The notes below the pieces were generated by a model, which was given only the letters and a program-made list of their open reading frames with translations, searched no databases and had not been told where the DNA came from. The translations under genes and the position numbers were made by a program. A DNA stretch of 64,000 nt from Candidatus Nitricoxidivorans perseverans (lineage in GTDB: Bacteria > Pseudomonadota > Gammaproteobacteria > Burkholderiales > Rhodocyclaceae): the NCBI GenBank assembly GCA_030246985.1, contig CP107246.1, forward strand, positions 1,924,282 to 1,988,281, written 5' to 3'. Shown one piece after another: positions 41,668-50,577 of this stretch (the stretch's first letter is position 1; every line of letters starts with the position of its first letter).

Positions 41668-42369
41668 ATGAGCGCCTTGAAAACCATCACCCTCCTGGAC
41701 CGCCAGTTGTTGCTGCAACTGGGCGACCGGCTCAAGCGCCTGCGGAAAGCGCAGGGCGTTGGCACGGTCGAGATGGCGGCGCGTGCCGGGATTACCCGCA
41801 ACACCCTGCGGGCAGTCGAGGTCGGCGATCCAACTCCTTCCATCGGCACCTACCTGCGCGTAATGTCCGTCCTGGGTATCAGCGGCGAGTTGGCTCTGCT
41901 GGCCGGAGACACCCTACAGCCCCCGCCGGCGGATTCTGCCTCGGCGCGATCCTGGCGCCCGGCGCCGGTCGTGCAGGTGCGCATTTCGGCGGACGACGCA
42001 AGGCACCGGCTTCAAGACCTGCAGAGTCTGGCACTTCACGAGGAAGCCGTACGACTGGCCAAGGCCGACCCGGCCCTGGTGCTGCAGGCCCAGGAAACCG
42101 CCACGCGCTGGCTCGCCACCGGCGACTCGCGCTCCGCAAGTCTATGGCGTGAGTGGCAGAGCATCCTGGGTGCGGGCTCCTGGCGCAAGGCACTTGGCCG
42201 CACGCGACACGCGCAGCAACTACGGCAGGCCTCGCCGCTCGTCACTGTCCTTCCGCAAGAGGCGCGCCAGCGCATCCTGCAGCAAGTGAGCGACCTGAAA
42301 AAAGGGGTCGTGATCGGTGGCACACCAGGAACTCCGCAGGATGGGGAAGATTTCAAGGAGACGCCATGA
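41668..42369 (+). CDS. Xre-family transcriptional regulator (antitoxin-like)
   Basis: 233 residues. Helix-turn-helix at about 18-75: 'LGDRLKRLRKAQGVGTVEMAARAGITRNTLRAVEVGDPTPSIGTYLRVMSVLG'. The rest is helical, without other recognised motifs; 'LALHEEAVRLAKADPALVLQAQETATRWLATGDSRSASLWREW' looks like a partner-binding domain. It overlaps the DUF6036 gene by 4 bp. Probably represses its own promoter through the operators at 41615-41667 and acts as antitoxin; function is inferred from layout. Confidence 0.78.
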   Translation: MSALKTITLLDRQLLLQLGDRLKRLRKAQGVGTVEMAARAGITRNTLRAVEVGDPTPSIGTYLRVMSVLGISGELALLAGDTLQPPPADSASARSWRPAPVVQVRISADDARHRLQDLQSLALHEEAVRLAKADPALVLQAQETATRWLATGDSRSASLWREWQSILGAGSWRKALGRTRHAQQLRQASPLVTVLPQEARQRILQQVSDLKKGVVIGGTPGTPQDGEDFKETP

Positions 42370-42926
42370 CGCGAGAAGAACTCGAGCACATCATCCGCGC
42401 CAGCGGCGATATCACGGACCAGTACGAGTTCGTGATCGTCGGGAGCCAGTCGATGCTCGGCTCCGTGCCCACCCCCGAAGAGGTATTCACGGTGTCCATG
42501 GAGGCTGACATCTACCCACTTCAGGCCCCCGAGCTGGCCGACAAGATCGACGGCGCCATCGGCGAAGGCTCGCAGTTCCACCAGCAATTCGGCTACTACG
42601 CTCAGGGCGTGGGCCCGCATACAGCGACGTTACCCATCGACTGGATGCGACGCGTGCATCGAATCCAAAACGGCAACACCAAAGATCGGGTCGGCTATTG
42701 TCTGGATGTGCTCGACCTCTTCCTCGCAAAGGCTGCGGCCGGACGCGAGAAGGACCGCGAGTTTTGCATGGCGCTGTTCGAGCACGGCTACGTGACTCCG
42801 GCGCAGGTACTGAAAGAGGTGCCGACCATGCCCATCGACGACAAGGAGCAGCGAACGCTGCGCGCAACGATTCGCCGCTGGGCGAAGGCCGTACGGGAAG
42901 CGGGTCACAACGTCCCGGAGGGGTGA
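42366..42926 (+). CDS. DUF6036-type nucleotidyltransferase-like protein
   Basis: 186 residues from the ATG at 42366. 'YEFVIVGSQSMLGSVP' carries the GS of a nucleotidyltransferase fold, 'FTVSMEADIYPLQAPELADKIDGAIGEGSQFHQQFGYYAQGV' the acidic residues, and 'RVGYCLDVLDLFLAKAAAGREKDREFCMALFEHGYV' the conserved K..R.KD block seen in AbiEii-like and DUF6036 proteins. The tail is a small helical domain. Second gene of an Xre-controlled pair, so a toxin or phage-defence role is likely but not shown by the sequence. Confidence 0.75.
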   Translation: MTREELEHIIRASGDITDQYEFVIVGSQSMLGSVPTPEEVFTVSMEADIYPLQAPELADKIDGAIGEGSQFHQQFGYYAQGVGPHTATLPIDWMRRVHRIQNGNTKDRVGYCLDVLDLFLAKAAAGREKDREFCMALFEHGYVTPAQVLKEVPTMPIDDKEQRTLRATIRRWAKAVREAGHNVPEG

Positions 42927-43424
42927 GCGTTGAGGGAGTGCGCGACGCCGAGAAACTGCGCTACATAGCCGATCCGGCAGCTAGCATCGGCCTGAATTCC
43001 GCAGTCGCGCTCGCTGCGTCGCCACGAGCACGCCGCCCGCTGGCAGCGCCGGTGAGGAGGGCGCACAATCGCTTTCACGGGTGCCAGCGACGACGCCAAG
43101 CGACGCGCAGGTGTGGAGGTGCGCATCACTCGCCAGCGTAGGGTCGAAAGATATTCGACCGACACGGTGATGCGGACATAGCAGCCGGAGTAACGTCCTG
43201 TCAACCGTGTTTCCATATGGCTTGTGAGTTATGCCGAACATCGGCGCAGTGCGTAAGACAGCGCGGATTACGACCAGTTGCCTACCTACTTCGCCACTTG
43301 GGTTTTGATACTCGCGACCCGAATACCTGCCGGTGAATGGTTGCCATACCTTCGCCGCGGAGCCTTACGCAACTGCTGATAGCTTGACGCCCGCTAGCCG
43401 CCCGGCGAAAATTCGCCTCGACTC
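42927..43424. other. 498-bp non-coding stretch between the DUF6036 gene and the second cobalamin riboswitch
   Basis: No reading frame here has convincing protein character. Two palindromes are visible: GGTCGAA-AGATA-TTCGACC (43142-43160) and GGCGAAAATTCGCC (43404-43417), the latter directly before the riboswitch. Composition is less GC-biased than in flanking genes. The promoter for the riboswitch-controlled operon should lie in the last 100-150 bp, but no clear -35/-10 pair was recognised. Confidence 0.5.
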
Positions 43425-43580
43425 AGCATCCAGGAACACGGTGCAATTCCGTGGCGGGCCCGCCGCTGTAATCGGGGACGGATGCCGCAGGGCCGCCTAG
43501 TGCGGCCGGCCACTGCCGGAAGCATTTCGGCGGGAAGGCGCGGCAGACCGGTCGATCCGAGAGCCAGAAGACCTGCTGAT
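43425..43580 (+). promoter_or_regulatory. Cobalamin riboswitch controlling the peptide/radical SAM operon
   Basis: Core elements in order: 'CAGGAACACGGTGCAATTCC', 'GTGGCGGGCCCGCCGCTGTAA', 'GGCCACTGCCGG', 'CGGCGGGAAGGCG' and the closing 'GAGCCAGAAGACCTGCTG' (43561-43578). This is a convincing B12 aptamer, 96 bp upstream of a small peptide gene rather than a transport or synthesis gene. The downstream GC-rich stretch (43595-43640) may form the expression platform. Confidence 0.9.
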
Positions 43581-43675
43581 TCGTTGTTCGAAACCAATGG
43601 CCAAGGGTTTCGTCGTCGCGCTGGCTGCGCGGCGGCGAAGCCCTTTTTGCATTTCCGGAACCGAGGAGAGTTTCC

Positions 43676-43843
43676 ATGACGACCATCGTCGCCCAGCAAG
43701 ACCAGATCAACGCCAACACCGCCCCGCAACCCGCCGCAGCGCCTGCGCCGCAACCCGCGATCATCGCCAGCCGCCGGAGCTGCGACGCCGATGGCGTCGG
43801 GCTGTCGCACTACATCCTGATGGACCGGAAGCCGACCCAATGA
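43676..43843 (+). CDS. Short precursor peptide for radical SAM maturation (CbpA-like)
   Basis: 55 residues from the ATG at 43676, with GAGGAG 8 nt upstream. Residues 1-30 form a polar, Gln/Ala/Pro-rich leader (TAPQPAAAPAPQPA); residues 31-55 are the likely core, 'ASRRSCDADGVGLSHYILMD' followed by RKPTQ, with one Cys (36) and one His. The stop overlaps the radical SAM start (ATGA), the usual RiPP arrangement, and a cobalamin riboswitch precedes it. I recall catalogued peptide/rSAM pairs named CbpA/CbpB behind cobalamin riboswitches; equivalence is likely but unproven here. Confidence 0.8.
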   Translation: MTTIVAQQDQINANTAPQPAAAPAPQPAIIASRRSCDADGVGLSHYILMDRKPTQ

Positions 43844-45186
43844 GCGAGGCCGCGCTGCTGCCGTTCGACATCGGCCATGCCGACTACCTGGCGCTCACCG
43901 ACCCGGCCACCGCCTTCTGGGCGCTGGTGAAGAAGGACCGGATCGCCGAGACGCTGGCCGGCGGGCCGCTGCTCGACGCCTACCGCGAACGCGCCGGCGA
44001 GTTCGCGCGCGAGCTTCACATGCTGCGCTTCGAACTCAAGCCCTCGGCCGTCTATGTGAATCCGACAGAGCGCTGCAACCTCGACTGCACCTACTGCTAC
44101 ATCCCGCGCGAGATGCGGCGCGACGGCGAGCACATGGCGACCGACAAGCTGCTGGGCGCGCTCGACCGCCTCAAGGCCTACTTCGCAGCGACGATGCCGG
44201 CGGGGCGCAAGCCGCGCATCATCTTCCACGGCGCCGAGCCGCTGACCAACCGCGAGGCGCTGTTCGCCGCCATCGACGCCTTCGGCGACGACTACGCGTT
44301 CGGCGTGCAGACCAACGCCACGCTGCTCGACGACGCGGCACTGGCCTTCCTCACCGGCCGCGGCGTCTCGATCGGTCTCTCGCTCGACGGGCCGGTCGCC
44401 GCCGTCACCGACGCCACGCGCCTGTCCTTCGGCGGCAAGAGCGTGCACGACAAGGTGCTCGACGCGATGGACCGCCTGCGCGGCTACGATGCCTGGAGCG
44501 TGATCGCCACCTGCACGGCGAAGAACCTCGACCAGTTGGTGCCGCTGGTCGAACTGTTCCACGCCCGCGAGGTGCCGACCTGCATGCTCAACGCCGTGCG
44601 CTGCACCCTGCCCGGCGCGCGCGGCGTCAAGCCGGCCGACGACGCGCTGGCGCACGCCTTCATCGCCGCCGTCGAGCGCAGCCACGCGCTGTTCCGCGAA
44701 AGCGGGCGCAGGCTCGTGGTCGCCAACTTCGCCAACATCCTGCTGGCGATCCTGGCGCCGACGGCGCGCCGCCTGATGTGCGACATCTCGCCCTGCGGCG
44801 GCGGCCGCGCCTTCTTCGCGCTGGCGCCCGACGGCGGCCTGTTCCCGTGCAGCGAGTTCATCGGCCTGCCCGAGTTCGAGGGCGGCAACCTGTTCCGCGA
44901 TTCGATGGACGACGTGATCAAAAGCCCCGCCTTCGCCAAGGTGACGGGGCGCGACGTCGATAAGTTTGCGCCCTGCGCGACTTGCGCGATCCGCCATTTC
45001 TGCGGCTCGCCGTGCCCGGCCGAGGCGCACGAGATGAACGGTGGCATGGACAGGATCGGCGCCTTCTGCGGCTTCTACGAGGAACAGGTGCGCTACGCGC
45101 TGCGCCTGATCGCCGACGGCAAGGCGCAGGATTTCCTCTGGGACGGCTGGGACGAGGGCGTGGACACCAGCTTCGACTTCAGCTAA
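43840..45186 (+). CDS. Peptide-modifying radical SAM/SPASM protein (CbpB-like)
   Basis: 448 residues. Radical SAM motif CxxxCxxC in 'NPTERCNLDCTYCYIPREM' (C79, C83, C86), then 'IIFHGAEPLTNREALFAAI', 'GVQTNATLL' and 'SIGLSLDGP' as in peptide maturases. A SPASM domain supplies auxiliary cluster ligands: C314, C319 and C337 ('MCDISPCGGG', 'GGLFPCSEF') and C379, C382, C388, C392, C410 ('PCATCAIRHFCGSPCPAE', 'GAFCGFY'). Such enzymes use S-adenosylmethionine to install thioether or carbon-carbon links in a peptide. Its partner is the upstream 55-residue peptide. Regulation by the cobalamin riboswitch ties the product to cobalt/B12 status. Confidence 0.88.
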   Translation: MSEAALLPFDIGHADYLALTDPATAFWALVKKDRIAETLAGGPLLDAYRERAGEFARELHMLRFELKPSAVYVNPTERCNLDCTYCYIPREMRRDGEHMATDKLLGALDRLKAYFAATMPAGRKPRIIFHGAEPLTNREALFAAIDAFGDDYAFGVQTNATLLDDAALAFLTGRGVSIGLSLDGPVAAVTDATRLSFGGKSVHDKVLDAMDRLRGYDAWSVIATCTAKNLDQLVPLVELFHAREVPTCMLNAVRCTLPGARGVKPADDALAHAFIAAVERSHALFRESGRRLVVANFANILLAILAPTARRLMCDISPCGGGRAFFALAPDGGLFPCSEFIGLPEFEGGNLFRDSMDDVIKSPAFAKVTGRDVDKFAPCATCAIRHFCGSPCPAEAHEMNGGMDRIGAFCGFYEEQVRYALRLIADGKAQDFLWDGWDEGVDTSFDFS

Positions 45187-48100
45187 GCGGGACGTCCTGT
45201 GCCTGGAGTCGGGGCAGTGCACAATCGACGACGCAGACGCGGATGCACCGGCTTTCCTCCTCCGTAAGCGTTGAACGAAGGCGCTCCTTCAGTTCGGGGG
45301 CGGTGCGTGGCCTCCTGCCTTCCTGCGGCAGCGGCATATTCTTCCCGCCGAACCAGAACACAAGATAGATGCCGAAACCGTCGGCGCCGGGGTCGCGCGT
45401 GTAGCGTTCGATCAGTTGCTCGCGCATCGCGCGCCACAGGTCGGCATGGCTGTCCTTCTTGATTTCGATGGGCACATTGAAACCGCCAAATGAAACGCGA
45501 ATATCGGCGCGCTTGTCCTCGGCGTAATAGCCCTCCTTGACGGCATCGATGCCAAGCCGGCCGAGGCGCCCCCGAAAATCGGAGAGCAGAATGTCGCGGC
45601 AGTCGTTTTCCGGCTTCGGACGTTCCGGCTTGCCGCTGGCGTCGTAGCTCCAATACTGGCGATAGTCGTTGGTGCTGCCGTTGCGAATCGTGTGGGCGAG
45701 GCCGCGCAGATGATCGTAGGCCAGCGCCGCGAGGTCGGCGGCGTTGGCCGGTTGCAGGTGCGCCAAGGTGCGGCAGACCTCGGCGACGTTCGGGGGGCGG
45801 AACTCGGCCTTGCGCCGCGCGATGCGCTGGGCCTGCGCGGCATGGCGCAGGCGGTTTTGCCAAGGCGCCAGTTCGGGCAGGGCCGCGAGTCGTTCAAGTT
45901 CATGTGCGGCGGCCCCGCTCGGTTTGGCGCCGAGCATGTCGATGTAACCGCGTACTTCGTCGGCGGTCTGCATGGCCGCGCTGACCCAGTGGGCGCCCAG
46001 AGGGCGTTCGGGCGGACTGTCAGGCGCCAGCAGCTGAATCAGCAGGGCCAGCGAAGATTCGGGCAGATCGTTCCTGAAGCCGGGACGCCGTTCGCGGTCA
46101 TGAAGGAAAGCGGCAAGTTGGCCGCGCAGCGCCTTGCTGGCGCCGATATGTTTGACGAGCGACGTTTCGTATTCGTTCGGCGCAACCAACAGGCCGCAGG
46201 CCAGCCAATAGATGCGCTGCGCCGCGCTCATGCTGCCTTGCGCCAGCCGTGCCGGAATGATGGCGGCGAGCGTCGGGCGGTCAAGGTAACGCAACGCCGC
46301 CTTGAGCAATGGGTCGAGCGCATTGGCCAGCAATTGCTTCTTCGCGCGCAGAGGGAAACCCTTGAGCAGATCGGACAGGGCGGCGTGCGCGACGGCGGCG
46401 AAGTCATCGTTGTAAGCGAGTTCCCAGATGCCGTGCAGATGCTCTCGCCCCTTGCGCAGCAACGGCAGCGCATAGGCGACGAGCACTTCGGCGACCAGGT
46501 CGGGCCGTGATTTGACGAGGGCCACGAACCAGTCGGATTCCTTTTCAGCGACCCACGTGAAGCGGAATGCCAGCAGCTTGCGCAGCGCCGCGTCGTCGAG
46601 ATGCAATGCGGTTTCGGGATCGTTGGCATACAGTTCCTCCATCCCGGCCAGGCAGGGCTGGCGGATGAAGTGCATGCGGCCCTTGATCTCGAGATCGACG
46701 ATCTCGGCCACGCTCGGCAGATCGGCGCGGTCCAGGGCGCGCCGAAAACCGGCGTACGCGGCGGCGATCAATTCCTCGTCGCCACCGAGAAAATCGGTAA
46801 GGCGCTCGCGCGGCGTTTCGCCTTCGATATCGAGGAATTTCCGGAGATACACCTGCGCCAGTTCGTGCAGGATTTGCGGATGGGCGCTGCCATCGCGGAT
46901 CGTTTCAAGATGCTCGCGGAAATGGCTGCGCCAGCCTTCTTTCCGCTGCTCGCGCTCCCTGGAATGCTCGCGCCTTCTGGCAGCGTCGTCTCGCCGCCAG
47001 TCATCTAGGCTGCAAAAGGAAAAAATCTCCAGGTCTGGTTCGAATTCGGGATGCAACGAAACCCATGCGCCGAGATACTCAAGAGCATCGAGGGTCAGCC
47101 AGTCCTGCCCTCCCTGATAACGTAACTGCCTTGCCGCCTCGCTGAAGAAATGTCGCTTGAATTCGATATGTGTTTCGGCAGTTGCCCGTTCGAGGCACCA
47201 CGCGACGAAATCAGGTGGCGGTTCCGCCCCATACAGTCTGGATGCGCTATGGAACAGGCAGGACCAGACATTTTCCTTGCCGACGCAGCGCGAAGCGCCG
47301 ATCAGCAGCATGGCCTTGTAACGTTCCGGCCGTGCCGCCAACCAGGCGGCGACGCACTTTTGGTGCTCGTCGTCTATGTGCGGACTCCCGTACTCGTTGA
47401 GTCCGGCGCCCAGCCAGTCATACAGTCGTGCATTGTCGATGGTATCGCCATACGCTTCGAGCGCACGCGCCAGCAGGGCGCCTGCCATACGTTCAGCCTG
47501 GAGATGGTCGAATGACTTGCGCACGGCCGTACCGCGATGCGACAACTGGTCGAGTAGTTCGGGCAGCATTTTCGCTGGCGCATTGTCAGGCAGGCGGTGT
47601 CCCCAAAACATGCGGTAGTCGCCGATGAGTCGATCCTGTTTTTCCGGGCGCAAGAAGTCGAATATCTCCGACGGGCGAATGAATTCCGGGAAGAGTTCCG
47701 TCAGCAGACTACCGAGAAGCTGATCGTCCTTGTCTTCGACCGTCCCGGCCCGTATGTCCTTTGCAAAGGCAACAAGACGAGAGGCGTTGCGCGGCAGGTC
47801 GCGCAACAGGATCCTCAACGCTGAGTGGCGGATGTGTTCCGGGTAGCTGGCATCGCGCATGGCGGCATCCAGGAAGGCTTCCAGGCGGTTTGCTTCCGGG
47901 GTCAGTTCGGCCAGCGGCGGACCGTAACGCAGCGCATCCAGCGCGCAGTCGAGCATGGCGATGTCGGCTTCGGAGCGTGACGGCGAAGCAAGCAGTTCCA
48001 TGAATACCGGCGCCATGTCCGGCGTCGCCAGCGCGCCGAAGGGTGCGGCAGTCCAATCCTGGGAGCGGAAGTTGGCATAGCGTTCGGCCTCGCCCTTGAG

Positions 48101-49285
48101 CGCCGCCAGCACGCGGCGTTTGTCGTCGGGTGGGAAGCCGCGCACATCGCCGTAGAGCACGACGCCAAGCGGCTCGCGGGCGATGAGTTCGTTTCGGGCG
48201 CTCCGGCAATGCACGGCCAGCCAGGCGGCCAGGCCGCGCAGGTCGGGTACGATGCCGCCGTCGTTGCCGGCCATCAGCGCGACGACGCGCCCGAGCGGCA
48301 GGCCATGCGATTCGATCAGCGCCGCGAGGTGACGCGCGCCCAGATATTCGGCGATGCTTCGATGGATGGGGATGCGCTGCTGTTCGCGTTCATCCCGCTG
48401 GAACAGGCCGCTTGCCAGCGCCTCCAGGAAAGGCAGGTCGCGCGGGGAGGACAGTTCGCGCCAGAGCGCATGCTGGTCGTCCGCCGCCGCGTCGTCGAGG
48501 GCGAAGCCGGCGATGCCGACGAGCATATGGACGGCGCTGAGGAAACCCGCCGCGTCGAGCAATGCATCGGCCGTCGGTACGATGCGGCGTATTGCGCCGC
48601 GGTGCTCGATGTTGAGTTCTCGCACAAGTTGCCGGCAGGCGAGGTCGTATGTCTTGGCGCGGCTATTGGGCCAGTCCTGGTCGCCGACGGCCGTGGCAAG
48701 CAAGCCCAGCGTCTGCGGATTGCGCAGCAGATCGACCAGTCCGTGACGGTCGGCCTTTTCGATGAAACCATCGGGATCGGCGATGCCGAATTTTCGTTCG
48801 AGCAGCAGGGCGATGTAGGCGTCGCTCAGCGGGTCGAGATGCAGGACATCAACCCTGCCTCCCGGCGCGACCTCCAGCAGCGCGGCCCGGTCGCTGTCGC
48901 CATACCAGTCGGCCTCGCGGCAGGAAAGCCGGAAGCGCGGGCGGCCGAGGCGATCGAGATGGCGCCGCACATGATCCAGCGGCGTGCGGCCGTCGGCGCC
49001 GCTCGCACGCATTTCGTCGAGGCCGTCGATGAACAACGTCTTGCCGACGAGTTCAGTGCTCGGGTCAAACGTGGCGAAGCTGCGCGCCCGGACGTAATGG
49101 CCGCCGCAGGCTGCCGCCTCTTGCTTGAAAGATTCTGTCTTGCCGGCGCCCGGATCGCCGAGCAGGACATAGGCCGGCGCAGCACGATATTTTTCCAGCG
49201 GCTGACTTCCGCGCTCGCCGGTTGCCTCGTTGCGCGTCGTGCAGGTGCGCGGCGCCAGCATCTCGGGATCGGTGATCCGGTTCAA
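45179..49285 (-). CDS. Large NACHT-type STAND NTPase with C-terminal PD-(D/E)XK-like region; candidate defence protein
   Basis: 1368 residues from a TTG at 49285 that overlaps the upstream stop (TTGA); an ATG at 49261 is the alternative. NACHT core: Walker A GDPGAGKT (43-50), Walker B 'LFIDGLDE' (84-91), then 'RFRLSCREADW'. About 1000 residues of helical repeat-like sequence follow, with an acidic/aromatic character and no membrane segment. Near the C-terminus 'ADIRVSFGGFNVPIEIKKDS' (D...EIKK) resembles a restriction-type nuclease core. STAND ATPases of this size are often phage sensors that oligomerise and fire an effector. Convergent with the radical SAM gene (8-bp overlap). Function inferred. 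Confidence 0.75.
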   Translation of the reverse strand: MNRITDPEMLAPRTCTTRNEATGERGSQPLEKYRAAPAYVLLGDPGAGKTESFKQEAAACGGHYVRARSFATFDPSTELVGKTLFIDGLDEMRASGADGRTPLDHVRRHLDRLGRPRFRLSCREADWYGDSDRAALLEVAPGGRVDVLHLDPLSDAYIALLLERKFGIADPDGFIEKADRHGLVDLLRNPQTLGLLATAVGDQDWPNSRAKTYDLACRQLVRELNIEHRGAIRRIVPTADALLDAAGFLSAVHMLVGIAGFALDDAAADDQHALWRELSSPRDLPFLEALASGLFQRDEREQQRIPIHRSIAEYLGARHLAALIESHGLPLGRVVALMAGNDGGIVPDLRGLAAWLAVHCRSARNELIAREPLGVVLYGDVRGFPPDDKRRVLAALKGEAERYANFRSQDWTAAPFGALATPDMAPVFMELLASPSRSEADIAMLDCALDALRYGPPLAELTPEANRLEAFLDAAMRDASYPEHIRHSALRILLRDLPRNASRLVAFAKDIRAGTVEDKDDQLLGSLLTELFPEFIRPSEIFDFLRPEKQDRLIGDYRMFWGHRLPDNAPAKMLPELLDQLSHRGTAVRKSFDHLQAERMAGALLARALEAYGDTIDNARLYDWLGAGLNEYGSPHIDDEHQKCVAAWLAARPERYKAMLLIGASRCVGKENVWSCLFHSASRLYGAEPPPDFVAWCLERATAETHIEFKRHFFSEAARQLRYQGGQDWLTLDALEYLGAWVSLHPEFEPDLEIFSFCSLDDWRRDDAARRREHSREREQRKEGWRSHFREHLETIRDGSAHPQILHELAQVYLRKFLDIEGETPRERLTDFLGGDEELIAAAYAGFRRALDRADLPSVAEIVDLEIKGRMHFIRQPCLAGMEELYANDPETALHLDDAALRKLLAFRFTWVAEKESDWFVALVKSRPDLVAEVLVAYALPLLRKGREHLHGIWELAYNDDFAAVAHAALSDLLKGFPLRAKKQLLANALDPLLKAALRYLDRPTLAAIIPARLAQGSMSAAQRIYWLACGLLVAPNEYETSLVKHIGASKALRGQLAAFLHDRERRPGFRNDLPESSLALLIQLLAPDSPPERPLGAHWVSAAMQTADEVRGYIDMLGAKPSGAAAHELERLAALPELAPWQNRLRHAAQAQRIARRKAEFRPPNVAEVCRTLAHLQPANAADLAALAYDHLRGLAHTIRNGSTNDYRQYWSYDASGKPERPKPENDCRDILLSDFRGRLGRLGIDAVKEGYYAEDKRADIRVSFGGFNVPIEIKKDSHADLWRAMREQLIERYTRDPGADGFGIYLVFWFGGKNMPLPQEGRRPRTAPELKERLRSTLTEEESRCIRVCVVDCALPRLQAQDVPLS

Positions 49286-50538
49286 AACCAGTGCTCCGCG
49301 GGATAGGAGAGGAATTCGGCGAGCGGGACACCGCCGTCGCCGATCAGCAGTTGCCGGCAATCGCCAAAGCCTTTCCGGAATGCCTCCATGCCACGGACCT
49401 TGTTCGGGACGGCGCCGCTTTTCACTTCGAGAGCGACAAGCTTGGCCCCGCGTTCGAGTACGAAATCCACCTCGTTGGTACCGTCGCGCCAGTAATGGAG
49501 GCGGCAGTCCGGCGAAGCCGAGTTGTGCAGATGCGCGCCGACCGCGCTTTCGACCATGCGTCCGCGATAGCCACGGTCGGCCTGAGCCTCGCTTTTGCTG
49601 TAGCCTGAGCCTGCCGACATCAGGGCCATGTTCAGCACATTGAGTTTGGGCGAGGAGGCGCGGCGGCGGTGATGCTGTCCGGCGTATTTCGGCAGGCCGC
49701 GGATCAGACCGGCAGTGCCGAGCAAATCGAGATAGTGCGCCAGGGTCACGGTATTCCCCGCGTCCTGCAATTGGCCCATCATTTTCGTGTAGGAGAGTTC
49801 CCGTCCCGAGTAGCGGCAGCCGAGATGGAAGAGGTTGCGCAGCAACGCGGGCTTGTCCACTCGCGTCATCATCAGTATGTCTTTTTCGATGCTGGGCTCG
49901 ATCAGACCGGTATCGACGTAATTGCGCCAGCGCGGTTCGTCGCGGATCAGCGGCGCCGCGCCGGGGTAGCCGCCGAAATAGAGATAGTCTTCGAGGTCGA
50001 AGTCGAAGGCTTCAGCCATCTCGCGGAACGACCAGTGGGTGAGATGGATCGTTTCGAATCGACCCGTGAGACTTTCGCTCATGCCCTGCTGCATCAGGAG
50101 GGGCGACGAGCCGAGCAGGACGACGTGCAGCGCCAAACCTTCGGCGCGATCCGCATCCCAGAGGCCCTTGACGGTATCGGACCATCGCAGGATTTTCTGG
50201 ATTTCATCGAGCACGAGAATATGCCCGGCAGGATCGCGTCGCGCTGCCGAACGGGCACGCTGCCAGATGTCGACCAGCCAGGCGCCGTCACGTGGCGCGG
50301 CCATTTGGCGCCGGGTCGGCGCCGAGACGGCAGCGATATCCGGCAAGGCCGGGTCTTCCGGACTGTCGATGTCGACGAAGGAATAACGTTCCGCCGGATA
50401 GTCGGCCAGCGCATCGCGCACCATTCTCGTTTTGCCAACCTGACGTGGCCCGGCAACGACGATCAGAAATCGCGGCGACTCAAGCAGGCGCGCAAGAAGT
50501 GTTTCGGTTTCTGCGCGTTGGTAGGAAGGAGCAGCCAT
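49282..50538 (-). CDS. AAA_14/DUF4143 ATP-binding protein
   Basis: 418 residues. N-terminal P-loop ATPase: Walker A 'VAGPRQVGKTRMV' (about 29-41), Walker B 'ILVLDEIQKI', 'VVLLGSSPLLMQQG', then the 'YLYFGGYPGA' block. The C-terminal DUF4143 part has a nuclease-like motif 'NEVDFVLERGAKLVALEVKSG'. Chromosomes carry many such proteins, usually of unknown role. Here it is translationally coupled to the giant NACHT gene, so the two probably act together. The start at 50538 is preceded by AT-rich DNA with palindromes. Confidence 0.85.
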   Translation of the reverse strand: MAAPSYQRAETETLLARLLESPRFLIVVAGPRQVGKTRMVRDALADYPAERYSFVDIDSPEDPALPDIAAVSAPTRRQMAAPRDGAWLVDIWQRARSAARRDPAGHILVLDEIQKILRWSDTVKGLWDADRAEGLALHVVLLGSSPLLMQQGMSESLTGRFETIHLTHWSFREMAEAFDFDLEDYLYFGGYPGAAPLIRDEPRWRNYVDTGLIEPSIEKDILMMTRVDKPALLRNLFHLGCRYSGRELSYTKMMGQLQDAGNTVTLAHYLDLLGTAGLIRGLPKYAGQHHRRRASSPKLNVLNMALMSAGSGYSKSEAQADRGYRGRMVESAVGAHLHNSASPDCRLHYWRDGTNEVDFVLERGAKLVALEVKSGAVPNKVRGMEAFRKGFGDCRQLLIGDGGVPLAEFLSYPAEHWF

Positions 50539-50539
50539 C

Positions 50540-50577
50540 GTTTACGTTAATGAGTAAATTTGCTCACAATGGTAAAC
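50540..50577 (-). promoter_or_regulatory. Palindromic operator/promoter region of the AAA_14-NACHT operon
   Basis: GTTTAC (50540-50545) and GTAAAC (50572-50577) flank an inner near-palindrome TGAGTAAATTTGCTCA (50551-50566, one mismatched pair). The 110-bp gap 50539-50649 is markedly AT-rich against its GC-rich surroundings. Probably the promoter and a repressor site of the two-gene operon. Confidence 0.45.

Noticed and set aside
42927-43424. Small open frames between the DUF6036 gene and the riboswitch
   Set aside because: They lack ribosome sites and protein character on both strands; treated as non-coding.
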